In this document: in pieces, positions 8,738 to 20,378 of the stretch
Numbering within the stretch: the first letter of the stretch is position 1
Layout: each line of letters opens with the position of its first letter
From: Ceratobasidium sp. AG-K
Taxonomy: Eukaryota > Basidiomycota > Agaricomycetes > Cantharellales > Ceratobasidiaceae
DNA length: 64,000 nucleotides
Direction: 5' to 3'
Assembly: GCA_037039685.1 (NCBI GenBank)
Contig: JAWNGF010000001.1
Coordinates: 6,572,001 to 6,636,000 of the forward strand
The notes under the pieces: model-generated
What the model saw: only the letters and a program-made list of their open reading frames with translations
What the model was told of the DNA's origin: nothing
The model's database searches: none
Made by a program: the position numbers and the translations under genes

Positions 8738-10942
8738 ATGTTTACAAGATCCTCGAGCGCAGCGTCAAACAGGCAGGCTACTGAGCCCGCGCCACAAATA
8801 GTTGAGCTACAATCAAACCCATCAAGAGGAGCAAGGGATCAAGCTGGAGATTGGACGGCCCCACTTAGAAGCAATAGCCGGGTATCAAGACCTCCATCTA
8901 CTAGCGTCCCAGGAGGAATCGGAAATATTATCGAAAATTCAGGAACTCAAGGAGAAGCATCTACCTCAAACAAACAAGGGTCCACTTCTCCAACTATCCA
9001 AAATGTTGAACAGCCTATCAACACTCCTCCTCCACCAGAACCACAAATCAGTCAAAGGGACATAGTTAGCCCCAGAGTACATTGCGTCATTAGGATACTG
9101 CCACCACCTAGAAATGCCACTCCAGGGCCATCAAACCCTGCCCAAGCACTACCCCCACAAGCACACACCTTGACAACCGGAAGGCGGCAGCCACTAGAAA
9201 TGCCAAACTTTGACAACATTTTTCCTCCCACAACGGGAACTCCAGTAGGGCCTATGGTATCCACACCGGCGTCAATGCCAGGAATGATAGTGACCACTAG
9301 GACACATAGTGCAGCCAGCGTACCATCCACGTTCGAATCCCAACAAAGCATTGAAACCATCTCTCAGGATGAATGCCTGAGAAACAAATTACTGGTAGAA
9401 AACGTCAAAGGAAGAAGGGTCAAAACCCTAGAAAGAATTTTCAACATGCTACAGGTCCAATACCAACAAGAAAATGCAGTTCAAGCCCTGAGAATCGAAG
9501 GCCTAGAACGCCAATGGGAAATCCAGGTGGCCAATACTACAAATATGATGCAGCAAATTGAGCGCATTGCTTCAAGGACCAAAGATGGGGTCAACACCTT
9601 CTACAAACATCTCCAAAATGTCAATTGCGCACAACAAAGGATCGAACAAACATTGGAGCAGATCAACCAACAATTAGGGGCTCAAAACCAATTGATCACC
9701 CAGAACCTACAAAACCAAGTAGGACAAATTGATAGAATGGAAGAGACCATGGGAAGAATGGCCGAAGGAATGAGGAACATCACAATCGCCCTAGGACGGA
9801 TCAATGAAGAAGTTGCGGAAGGATTCCAAGAACAAACCAATCAACTCAGGGAAATCCGAACAGGAGGACAAGAAACATTTGACCTTCTTGAACAAATTGG
9901 AGCCGATGCCCAAGTAGAATCGGATCACTGACGCAAGGAGTCTAAATGCACTTCCATAGAAATCCCAAACCCTAGGGAACCTCCTCCACATAGGAGAAAT
10001 ATCTCACCTCAGGGAAGACGGTCTCCCTCATTTGAAGTACAAGGGCAATCAGGCTATCAAATTAGGGACAAAGGGAGAACTCTCATTATCCAAACAGGAC
10101 AAGGCGGAAATGGGAATGGATCAGGTCCACACATCAAAATGCCCAAAGCATTCGAAGGAACAAGGGGAACGGCAGCTGAAACATTCCTTGCACAAATGAA
10201 AGCATTTTTCCGTCTGAACCCAAATCAATATGATACAGAAGAATGTCGAATCGTCGCCACCCTGATGAACATGGCAGAGGGAGCAGCAGGAAACTGGGCA
10301 CAACCCGCTCTCAATTGATACAACGACAACAAGAACCACCCCTGGCTAGAATCTTGGGAAGCATTCCAAAGCGCCTATGAGAAGCAATGGAGTGACCCCA
10401 GCAAGAAAATTCAAGCGGAACAAGGAATCCAATGCCTCTATCAAAACAAATCCATAGGTGAATATGTCTCTGAATTCCGACTTCTCGCACAAGCACTCGA
10501 TTGGAACGATGCCGCCCTGATTGCACGCTTCAGGCAGGGGCTGAGTAGACTCATCAAAGCAGAACTCGTGCGCGAAGAACTCAGGGACAAGAGAACCGCT
10601 GCACAAAGGAACCTAGAAGGATGGATTGACATTGCCCTCCAAGCCGAAGAAATTCAGAAACTCACCAACCCACAGAACAAAGGAAAGAAAGAAGACAAAA
10701 GCAAGGGATCCAAACCTTCCGGGCAAGTGAAAGGAGATCTTGTTCCAAAAGCAGAAAAGACACGACAGAAGGAGAACAGCCTCTGCATCAAGTGTGGAGA
10801 AGCAGGACATACAATTGCTGATTGCAAAAAGGAATGGACCTACAAGGACAAAGGAAAGGGACCGATGAAAGGGAAAGCCAGCAAAATGAAGGAAGGAGAA
10901 GCAGAGGAGACCAAGTCCACCGATTTGGAGTTGGAAAACTAG
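8738..10942 (+). pseudogene. Gag of C with two TGA stops
   Basis: ATG at 8738 (MFTRSSSAASNRQ). A single frame runs to TAG at 10940-10942 except for TGA at 9929-9931 and 10316-10318, both readable as CGA to TGA. Order: Pro/Ser-rich N-terminus, long coiled coil (roughly residues 215-395), gag capsid domain (HIKMPKAFEGTRGTAAETF onward, about 465), CCHC zinc knuckle (CIKCGEAGHTIADC, about 685) and a Lys-rich tail. About 734 residues if the stops were sense. Same layout as the gag of B. Confidence 0.88.
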
Positions 10943-10959
10943 ATGGGCGTCGCTACACC

Positions 10960-13900
10960 ATGGGTGAAGATGCCCCGATATCCTCTCTGCAAAATGTATA
11001 CTACTGCAAAGCCACAAATGAATCACCCATGGTATATGCACAAGCAGAGGGAATCACGGAAAACATCTCTACTCTCATCGACTCCAGCTCCAGTAGAAAC
11101 TTCATCGACCTGAACTTTGCGAAGAAAAACAAAATTCCTTTGATCTCCTTACAAACCCCTAGAAACGTGGAAATGATCGACGGAAAAACTCAAAAGGATT
11201 TGATCTGCTACCATTGCAAATTGAAATTCAATATAGAAGGAAGAACTTTTGAACAAAGATTCTATGTCATGCCAACAGGGACTCAGCCTATGATCCTTGG
11301 CATGACATGGTTGAAGGAAACAAACCCTGAAATTTCCTGGGCCCCATTCTCTATCAAGTGGAGAAAGGAGCCTGACATCCAGCCAAAAGCAGGAATGTTA
11401 CAAGAACTTCCAGAAGAACTCAAGGACTTTGCCGATGTCTTCGACAAGGAACAATACAACAAACTCCCAGAACATAGGGAATGGGATTGCAAAATTGACT
11501 TCTATGACAACAACAGGCTTCCAAAACCAAAAAAGGCCTATCCACTGTTGCCCAGAGAACGGGAAGCCACAAAGGAGTACGTGAAGTCAGAACTGAAGTC
11601 AGGAAGGATCAGACCGAGCGACTCCCCTGTCGCTGCTAGTCTGTTCTTTGTCACAAAAGCCCTGAAACCAGGACAAACTGTCCCTGACCGGAGACCAGTC
11701 ATTGACTACAGAGGGGCAAATGCAGAAACTATCCCTGACCGCTACCCCATACCTTTGATGGACCAACTTCTGGAAATCTTCAAGAAAAATAGCGACAAGT
11801 CAGATGAGGAACTTTTCATCACTTCCCTGGACTTGAAAAATGGTTTCTGGAACGTGAGAATCAGAGAAGGAGACAAATGGAAGACAGCATTCAGCACTTC
11901 CGAAGGCCTCTTTGAATATACCGTTATGCCCTTTGGACTGAAGAATGCACCTTCAATGTTCCAAAGGATGATGGACAACATCTTCAGGGACTCAATCGGA
12001 AAAAAGATAGTAGTCTACATTGACAATATCTTGATCATCTCTAGAGGAAGAAACCAACATACCCTGGACATCAGAGAAGTCCTCGAGAAGCTGCGGAAAA
12101 ACAATCTATATGGGAACCTCAAAAGTGCACCTTTTACGGCAAAAAAGCCAATTGGGTAGGCTTTGTTGTGGACGAAAATGGTATCTCCATGAAGAAAGGC
12201 AAGACCAAGACTATCCAGGAATGGCCTGTTCCGAAAACTGTCAAACAGCTACAAGCTTTTGTTGGTTTCTGCAACTTCTACAGGAGATTCGTGGTTTCCT
12301 TCTCCTCAGTTGTCAAACCCCTGACTCAGCTCACACGAAAAGACCAGAAATGGGAATGGAAGGAAATACATCAAGAAGCCTTTGAAAACCTGAAGAAAAT
12401 GATTTTGGAGGAGCCAGTGCTGGCACATCCAGATGAATCAAAACAATACTTCCTGGAAACAGATGCCTCAGGAGTCGCTTTAGGAGCAATCCTTAGTCAA
12501 CGACAGGACGACAGATACTTGCACCCTATTGGCTTCCTCTCCAAAAGCTTCAAGGACACAGAACTGAATTACAATACACACGACAAGGAACTTTTTGCTA
12601 TCATTGAGGCATTGAAACACCGGCGTATCCACCTTGAAGGAACAAAGGAACCAGTGATCATCTACACGGACCACAAAAACCTGACCTACTGGAAGGATTC
12701 TGTCAATTTCAACCAAAGACACCACACATGGCTTTTGATGTTAGCAAGCTACAATTTTGAGATCCATTATTGGCCTGGGAAGATGTCGGAAAAACCAGAT
12801 ATCCTCTCAAGAAGAAGTGACCATGGGGACATAGCATTGGCGGAACAGACAATGATATCTGCTGAGCAGTTCAAGGGTTTTGCGGCCCTGATGAGAACCG
12901 ACCTCATGACTGACCTCAAGGAAGCTCAAGAAGAAGATGAAAGCCTTCAAACCTTGATTAGCAGCACAAAAAACAAGGATTCCCTTCTGCCGTCAGTGAA
13001 AAAACAATTCAAGGATTACGAATGGGAAGAGAACCTTCTATGGTACCAAGGAAGAATCGTCGTCCCAGACGAAAAAGGTATCAAACTGAAAATACTACAA
13101 CTGCACCATGATACACCCATGGCAGGACACCAAGGACAAGCTAGAACCTTAGAACTTCTGTCCAGAAGGTACTATTGGCCTGGGATAAAAGCTGAAGTGA
13201 ACCGCTTTGTTGAAAGCTGTGAAATCTGCCAAAGAGGGAAGGGAAGCAAAGGACACTTGCCGCTCAAACCCTTACCCATCCCGAAAAAACCCTGGGAAAA
13301 CATCGCTTATGATTTCATTGTGAAACTCCCAAAATCCAAAGGGTTTGACAGTGTCCTTGTTGTCGTAGATCGCTTCTCAAGAATGGCACATTTCATTGCC
13401 TGCAACAAAGCCACCAACTTGGAACAACTTGCCGACATCTTCATCAAAGAGGTATGGCGCCTCCACGGCTTCCCAAAAACCACGGTTTCCGATAGAGGAA
13501 CAACTTTCAAATCCCACTTCCTAGAGGTGGTGTACAAGAGACTCAACATCCAACCAACCTTCAGCACCGCCTTCCATCCAGAGACTGATGGGCTTGCAGA
13601 AAAAACAAACCAGTGGCTAGAGGGATGGCTGAGAATATTTTGCAACCATCAACAAGATGACTGGGCCAAATGGCTACCTATTGCGGAATTCTGCCACAAC
13701 AATCACAGAAATCGCATCACAAACAAGTCACCGTTTGAAATTGTCTATGGAATGACTCCAAAATGGAGCATTGAGGATTACATGACTCAGTCTCCGGAAG
13801 GCGACAAATGGACAAATGATATGAAGGCTGTGTGGGAAGAAGCAAAAGCTATGATGGAGTACCATCAGACAAGGGAAGAGCTTCCAAAAACGATCTACAA

Positions 13901-15539
13901 AGAAGGAGACAACATGTGGCTTTTGACCACCAACATCAACACTAGGCGCCCAAGCAAGAAGCTTGATGACAAAAAGACTGGCCCCTTTGTTGTCAAAAAA
14001 CGTATCTCTTTGCACGCCTACCAACTTGACCTCCCCAAGTCCATGAGAATACATAACGTCTTCCATGGAAACATGTTGACTCACTACAAAGAAGATGTGG
14101 ATTTCCATCGAAACCAACCCCAACCTCCGCTGATAGTTATGGAAGAAGGGGAGGAGGAATACGAAGTAGAAAGGATCATTGATTGGCATCAAGACCCTGA
14201 CGGGCTGAAATACCGCATCAGATGGAAAGGTTACGGACCTCTAGAAGATACAGAAGAACGGGCGGAAAAATTTGCCAATATGACTCAGGTGATGAGAAAG
14301 TTCCAGAAGGACTTTCCCACCGGCCCTCTTCCTCTGAATTTCAAACCACAGGAATACAAAAAGACAAGAGGAAAGGCAGCTGAGGTCCTCATCCCAGCTA
14401 CTCAGCCTACCACTCCCAGTCCGCTCTTAGCAAACACTCAATCAAAAACCTTTTTTTCACTTTTACAATGGCCCCCATCCGCTCCAACAACACCGCCGCC
14501 ACTGCCTGCCTCGCCTCTTACAGGCTCAGTGCTGCCTATGGCAAAGCCATCATGGCCAGAGGACCAGGCGAATTTGCCATCAACTGCAGGGCCACAGCGC
14601 CTTGGTCCCTCAAGGAGGCCAGGAAACTGGCCAACGACCTTGAGCCTGGGGTTCACCTTGGCTACATCCCCCTTGCCAAGCGAGGCGACCTCAAGTGGGA
14701 CAAAGAACAAAAGTCCCTCATCCACCCCCAACTCGGCTCCCTCCTCTGGGTCAGCCACCCCAACGCCCGGCCCTCAGACCCAACTGACATTGGCCATAGC
14801 AAGTATTACCACTACCATGGCTGCATTGGACTCACCGTCCGCAATGTTGTCACCAAGAGCATTGATGCCTGGAATAGGGACACGGGCTACAAGTGGGAAG
14901 GAGACAAGTGGTTCAAGCGAGAAACCGACCCCTGCGTCGCATTGGCCAATGGAGGTTACATCAATAGCGACGGAATCTGGTGGAGCGATTGCTCCTACGA
15001 CTTCACTAGCGGTTGGCCCGCCCCTTGTGAGTGGCAAAGAAAGCCTGAACCACCAGTCGCTGACAATACCTACCCCGAAACCCCTTCCAACGCTATCTAC
15101 TGGTCAAAAGGCGCCGACGGAAGCAGCCAAGTCGACATGGCCGACCAGCCAATGGAACCAGGCGAAATCAAGGAGGAGGAGGTCGACATCCCTCCCCCTC
15201 CCCCTATCACCAACACAGAGGCAGAGCGAATGGAGCGGGAATGGAACGCAGCCTGGGACAAGGCCCAGGAAAACATCAAGGCCCTCATCACCAACGTCAG
15301 GCAGGCAATCGCCAAACTGGAGCCCCACCCGCCCGCTGACCGCATGCCTTGTGACGCCAATGTCCTGGAGGCCTACCGCCTTGTCCAGTGCGGATCCTGG
15401 AAGGTCAACCAGCTCAACAAGTGGCTCAACCAACAACAAGAGCAGTGGGCACTCCGGGAGCAGCAAGAGCTCGAGTGCTTGCAACTACAACACCAGGAAG
15501 AGCTCGACAGGCTCTACCAGGAGAAATGGGACTGCATGA
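10960..15539 (+). pseudogene. Pol of C (PR-RT-RNase H-IN-chromodomain), inactivated
   Basis: The pol frame lies -1 relative to gag and overlaps its end. ATG at 10960 precedes the protease, whose catalytic triplet reads DSSSS instead of DSGAS. RT has FITSLDLKNGFWNVRI and FGLKNAPSMFQRMM, but the catalytic box is YIDNI instead of YIDDI. A one-base deletion near 12121 shifts the frame; it continues from 12123 with RNase H (FLETDASGVALGAIL), the integrase zinc finger (HHDTPMAGHQGQARTLELL...CEICQR), integrase core (YDFIVKLP, VSDRGTTF, AEKTNQ) and chromodomain (EYEVERIIDW...RWKGYGPLEDTEERAEKF). Beyond about 14460 the frame stays open for 1,072 nt but is a Ser/Pro/Thr-rich shadow of ORF3. Confidence 0.9.
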
Positions 15540-15622
15540 ACAAGGTCCTTGAATCGGACATGCAAAACCTTGCGGAATGGGTTGGTTGGTTGGAGCTGAA
15601 GGAATGGGTCACCCGCAGATGA
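14468..15622 (+). CDS. ORF3 accessory protein of C
   Basis: 384 codons from an ATG after a pyrimidine tract, same place and frame relation as the ORF3 of B, but hardly alignable: the proteins share only a short start pattern (M-[PA]-x-x-R-[SA]), tryptophan-rich composition and an acidic/helical C-terminus. The first ~190 residues look globular (KYYHYHGCIGLTVRNVV, DGIWWSDCSYDF, PCEW); then a Pro/Glu linker (EEEVDIPPPPPI) and a Gln/Glu-rich coiled coil (about 330-370). No signal peptide or membrane span. It is intact, although the gag and pol of the same copy are broken. Function unknown. Confidence 0.7.
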   Translation: MAPIRSNNTAATACLASYRLSAAYGKAIMARGPGEFAINCRATAPWSLKEARKLANDLEPGVHLGYIPLAKRGDLKWDKEQKSLIHPQLGSLLWVSHPNARPSDPTDIGHSKYYHYHGCIGLTVRNVVTKSIDAWNRDTGYKWEGDKWFKRETDPCVALANGGYINSDGIWWSDCSYDFTSGWPAPCEWQRKPEPPVADNTYPETPSNAIYWSKGADGSSQVDMADQPMEPGEIKEEEVDIPPPPPITNTEAERMEREWNAAWDKAQENIKALITNVRQAIAKLEPHPPADRMPCDANVLEAYRLVQCGSWKVNQLNKWLNQQQEQWALREQQELECLQLQHQEELDRLYQEKWDCMNKVLESDMQNLAEWVGWLELKEWVTRR

Positions 15623-15663
15623 GGTCCAGGCGCTCCACTACCTGGCCCTATGTGGGGGGGCAA

Positions 15664-16153
15664 TGTTGTGACCTGTCCCGCCCTCTGCCTCTCCTTCTGC
15701 GGACTTGTGGCTCGTATCGGCGCCTTATGCGCCTCTTCTGTATAGATGTGCCCTCTCCCTCGTTTAGTGAGGTGTATGGATGATGTGTCACCATGAGTCA
15801 TATGACTCATGCTGTTTTCTATTGGCTGGCCTGAGCAGCCCCCTTTATGACTTGGACTCTGACTCAGGCTTGTGACTCATGTACCTTATATGACTCGCTC
15901 GCCTTTTGCCTATATATACTGGCTTGCAAGCATGGTCACCCCCAGCTTGCTTCGCCTTGTCAACTCTCCCTGCAGTGTGTGATCAGAGGCACTTGGCTAC
16001 TTAGCCACTACAGCAGCCACTTGGGATTTGGAGCTAGGACTTCTACTTAGAAGCTAGCGATTTCCCTTAGCGATTTAGTCTACTTAGACTTATCGCTCAT
16101 GGTCAACAAGGCGATTAGCAGTTGTCAACTCTACTACTTAGCAGGTTGCAACA
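15664..16153 (+). repeat. 3' LTR of C
   Basis: 490 bp, about 13 differences from the 5' copy, preceded by a G-rich tract (gtggggggg) and followed by the duplication ttttg (16154-16158). Confidence 0.93.
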
Positions 16154-16158
16154 TTTTG

Positions 16159-16847
16159 TCACTTATTCATCAGTACTCGGGTACACTGATCAAGTACTTC
16201 GTGATGATTTCTACAATGGTCTTAAAGATGAAATCAAAATGGCCATGGTATCACAGAACTTCAAACCCCATGAAGCAACAAGGACATTTAACCAAGTTTG
16301 CAAATGAGCCCTGGAAATCAATTCCACAATGAATGCCATTAATGCACCAAAAAAAGTTCAAAGCCTACAAGCCAGCACCTCAAAACAAACTACACCTAAG
16401 ATGGCCACAAACACTGCAAACACCTTACTAGGCCAAAGGTTCAACATAAACAATCATGTCTTCATGTCAAAACCTACAGGGGGGGTTCAATATGGAAAAA
16501 TCTCAAGTATTTCCAGGAACGCAAAAGGCCGTGCAGTTCCACAAATCTCCTGGGATGATGGAACTAAAGGAAATGTTCTGTTTGGAGCAATTCAGGAAGA
16601 CACCAGAACCACTACCTTCACCACTCCCACAACCCAAACGCCTAAGACATCCACTCCCGCAAAAGACCCCAATGCAATGGATCTTGATGGCAAGGGAAAG
16701 ACACCCATGATTTGCTTCACCTGCGGCGGCAAGGGACATTCAGCAAGAGTCTGTCCTTCCAAGAACACGGCCTCGGGATTTGAAGCCCAGATTGAAGAAA
16801 TCTCTTCAGACGTTGAGTTGGGAAAAGACATCACCGAGGCTTATTAA
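16159..16847 (+). pseudogene. Element A gag, fragment 3 (zinc knuckle)
   Basis: Resumes the A gag frame after C (YSSVLGYTDQVLRDDFYNGLKDEI). A TGA at 16305-16307 breaks it. The C-terminus has a CCHC zinc knuckle (CFTCGGKGHSARVC, about 16711-16752) for RNA binding and ends at TAA 16845-16847. The pol frame starts 36 bp later in the -1 frame. Confidence 0.85.
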
Positions 16848-16882
16848 GGAGCCAAGTACTCGGTGATAGATTAGCTAGTAAT

Positions 16883-19800
16883 ATGGATGAACTAGAAATC
16901 ATGTCAATATCAAATGAAAACCAATTATACCTTGATTTCACCGCTCATCCACTAGCTATGGCTCCTGATTCTAAGTCAGTTAACAAATCAAAAAAGTTCT
17001 ATGGACAAGCACTACTTGATTGCGGCGCAACCTCCTGCTTCATCAACCCTTCCCTAGCAAAAGAAGCAAACCTCCCCCTTTTTCAACACAAAAAACCAAA
17101 GACTTTGCGAGTTATAGATGGGCAAGAAGTTTTGTCTGGAAAGGTCACCCACTATACCAAATTTAAACTTGCCATGGGAACACATTCCAGCAAAATAGAA
17201 TGTCACGTCACAAACATTGGAAGACACCCCATTGTACTTGGGATGTCATGGCTCAAGAAACATAACCCACAAATTAATTGGAAAAATAGGACAATTGCAT
17301 ACACAAGCAAATTTTGCTCAAAAAACTGCCTAGAAGTCCCATCTACACTCCAAATTGCTGCTGAAACTATATTACCCAAAGAATATAAGGAGTTCGCAGA
17401 TGTATTTGACGAATCCAGATTGGAGGAACTCCCACCTCACAGACCAACCGACATCACATTAGATCTCCTACCAGAGGCCAAATTAAAGCATGGCCCTATT
17501 TACAAGACGTCCCCAGCTGAAGACAAAGAAATGAAGAAAGTACTGGAAACCCTCATCCGGAGGCGACACATTCAAATTTCCAAGTCTCCTTTAGCATCAC
17601 CGGTTCTATTCGTCAAAAAACCCCATCCAGAAGATCCAAACAACCCAGAACTACGCTTTTGCGTTGACTATAGATACGTGAATTCGCTGTGCAAATTCAA
17701 TGCGAGTGGAATCCCTCTACTGGATCAATGGTTAAGGGCCCTGGAAGGATTTGTTATTGGTACCACTCTGGACTTGGCACAGGGATTCCATCAAACCCAA
17801 ATAGCGGCAGGACATGAATGGAAAACAGCCTTCAAAACTCAGTACGGCATGTACGAATGGAAAGTCATGCCCTTTGGTCTCAAGAACGCTCCATCAAGCT
17901 TCCAGTCCCTGATGAGCTCCATATTCAGGGACATTATGGGGGTTTTTGTACTCGTATACATTGATGATATCTTCATCTTTTCCAAACGAGTTGAAGATCA
18001 CCCAGGACACGTCAAAGAGGTACTAAGAAGACTAAGGGAACACAAATTAATTGCAAAACTAAGGAAATGCAAATTCCACCAAACCAAACTGGACTGGGTA
18101 GGACTGGTCATTTCCAATAAAGGAATCGAAACGGATCAGGAAAAGGTCATGGCAGCCATGAATTGGAAAGCACCCAAGAATGTCAAAGAAGTTCAAGAGT
18201 TCCTGGGATTTGTCAATTTCTATTGAAGATTCATTCAAGACTTTGCTGGCAAAGCCAGACCTCTATACAACCTACTCAAGAAGAATCAAAAGTGGCAGTG
18301 GACAAGCAGAGAACAAGACACCATGAATGCACTAAAGGAAGCTCTTAAGGTGGCACCTGTAATGATGCAGCCTGATCAAAATAAGGATTTTTTCCTCGAG
18401 ACAGATGCATTGGGGTTTGCCACAGGAGCAGTTTTATCTCAAAAGGATGAAGAAGGAAAATTACACCCAGTAGCTTTCCTTTCTAAATCACTAAATCCGG
18501 CTGAACGAAACTACGACATCTTTGATAAAGAACTATTGGCAATTATTAGGGCCTTCAAAGAATGGCGGCACTTACTTCAAGGCACGGAAAAAGCCATTCA
18601 AGTTATGACAGATCACAAGAATTTGGAATACTTCTCATCATCCAAACAATTAAACCAACACCAAATCCGCTGGATGAACTTCTTAGTGGACTTCAACTTC
18701 CAAATCATGTACAGGCCAGGAAACCAAAATAAAAAAGCAGACATTCTCTCAAGACAATACAACCTAGAACCTTTGGGGGGAGTAGAGAACCAAGTTCTCC
18801 TCAAACCAGACGTTTTTATTTCTGCTATTACCCCTGACCAGGAGATCAACGATCTAATTAGAGAAGCAATCCTTGAAGACCCCAGATTAGAGGAAGCTCA
18901 CAAAAAGTTGAGAAATGGAGAAAAAGTCAAAGATTGGGAATACAGAGAAGGACTCCTAATGTTCAAGGGAAAGATCTTTGTCCCCAAGGATGAAACTGTC
19001 AGAAACCTGATATTGGAATCGTGCCATGACAATATTACAGCTGGGCATCCTGGACAAGCAAGAACATTGGAATTGATCTCACGAACTTACTACTGGCCAA
19101 GCATGAAGAAATTTGTCAACTCTTATGTGTCACACTGTGAAACATGCATTTGAGTTAAACCATTGAACCAACTCCCCACAGGACTACTGCGTCCCTTACA
19201 CATTCCTGAGAGACCTTGGGAAGAGATCTCCTACGACATGATTGTAGGGCTCCCAGAGTCAGAAGGATATGACGCAATCTTGAGAGTGGTAGATTGGTTC
19301 TCCAAGATGGCACATTATCTCCCTTGCAAATCAGCCGCCACAGCAGTAGACATAGCCAATATCTTTGTCGCAAACATTTGGAAACTTCATGGTACACCAA
19401 AAGCAACAGTCTTGGATAGAGGGTCCACTTTCAACTCAAAGTTCATTAAGCATCTGTTCAAATGGTTGGACGTAAAACCCACCTTCAGCACAGCCTATCA
19501 TCCAAGGACAGACAGACAGTCAGAACGAGCAAACCAAGTTGTTGAAATCTTTATCAGGGCTTTTGTCAACCATAGGCAAAACAACTGGGTAGCCTTACTC
19601 CCTATGGCAGAATTTGCTTACAACAATGGAATCCAAGCATCCACTGGCAAAACCCCTTTCCAGATCTGTCAGGGTTTCAACCCTAGAATGAACATTGGGG
19701 AAGAATCAGACTACACTGTTCCTGAAGCTGATGCCCATGCAGAATTCCTGTTGAAAGGATACAATGAAGTCAAAGCCGCTCTCATCCTAGCAAACCAATC

Positions 19801-19898
19801 CTACAAACACTACTTTGATAAGGGAGCCAAAGAACCAGAAGAGATAAAACCTGGAGATAAAGTCTGGCTTAATCATCAAAACATATCCACAGACAGAC
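16883..19898 (+). pseudogene. Element A pol: protease, RT, RNase H and integrase with two TGA stops
   Basis: Protease motif is LLDCGATSCF; RT has TLDLAQGFHQTQI, FGLKNAPSSFQSLM and an intact YIDDI. A TGA at 18224-18226 replaces the first Arg of the conserved NFYRRF. RNase H follows (FFLETDALGFATGAVL), then the integrase zinc finger (CHDNITAGHPGQARTLELI...CETC) and a second TGA at 19151-19153, where relatives have Gln-Arg. The integrase core keeps YDMIVGLP, LDRGSTFNS and SERANQ. B2 inserted at 19898/19899, after NHQNIST, just before the chromodomain segment. Product in life: replication and integration enzymes of A. Confidence 0.9.
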
Positions 19899-20356
19899 TG
19901 TTGTGAGCTGGCTCACTCCATTGGACTCGCCCATTGTCTCGCCCGCCTCTCTCTCTCTCTTTCTGTTACGTTCCCGTTTCTGTTTGCCGCGTTGCCACCT
20001 TCTTGTGGTTATTCTGTTACATTGTGTAATGCGGCTGTGCTTTGTACGAGTCATGTCTGTTCATACAGCATGACTCACTTGGACACTCCTGACTGGTTGA
20101 CTGCTGTGACTCATGTGGCTGCGCCTTGTATGACTCGGCCACTTCTTGAATATATATAGAGGACCAACAAGCCTGGTAACCCCAGCTTGTTTTGTCTCGT
20201 CAAAACATCCCTTCTGAGTGACACTTAGAACCACCCCTACCCTCAAGAGCCTACAGACGCTTAAGTGTGTTGCGGTTCAAGAGGTCACTTAGGTCTTAGT
20301 GCCGTCCACTCTCCATCGCGGCTTGTCTCATAGCCATCAAGAAGAAGCTTACGACA
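19899..20356 (+). repeat. 5' LTR of B2
   Basis: 458 bp, one difference from the 3' copy (the base after ccatt/ccatc near 19922). TATA-like atatatatag lies near 20150-20160, then agcttgttttgt at 20184-20195. About 90% identical to the LTR of B1. Confidence 0.95.
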
Positions 20357-20358
20357 TT

Positions 20359-20370
20359 ACAAAACAAGCT
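20359..20370 (+). promoter_or_regulatory. Self-complementary primer-binding site of B2
   Basis: acaaaacaagct, two bases after the LTR, pairs perfectly with 20184-20195 in the LTR, 9 bases ahead of the gag ATG. Confidence 0.75.
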
Positions 20371-20378
20371 TAACAAAC

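Larger units (their letters stand above)
8187..16153 (+). mobile_element. Element C: Ty3/gypsy chromovirus nested in A gag
   Basis: 490-bp LTRs (8187-8676, 15664-16153) differ at about 13 sites, 12 of them transitions. ttttg flanks both sides (8182-8186, 16154-16158). It codes for gag, pol and a 384-codon ORF3. Decay is clear: two TGA codons in gag, protease DSG changed to DSS, RT YIDD changed to YIDN and a one-base frameshift in RT. It is the most diverged of the three insertions into A. Confidence 0.93.

Noticed and set aside
14500..15539. Ser/Pro/Thr-rich 340-residue tail of C pol as a mucin-like or env domain
   Set aside because: It is the alternate frame of the 384-codon ORF3 and its composition follows from that gene's codon use.
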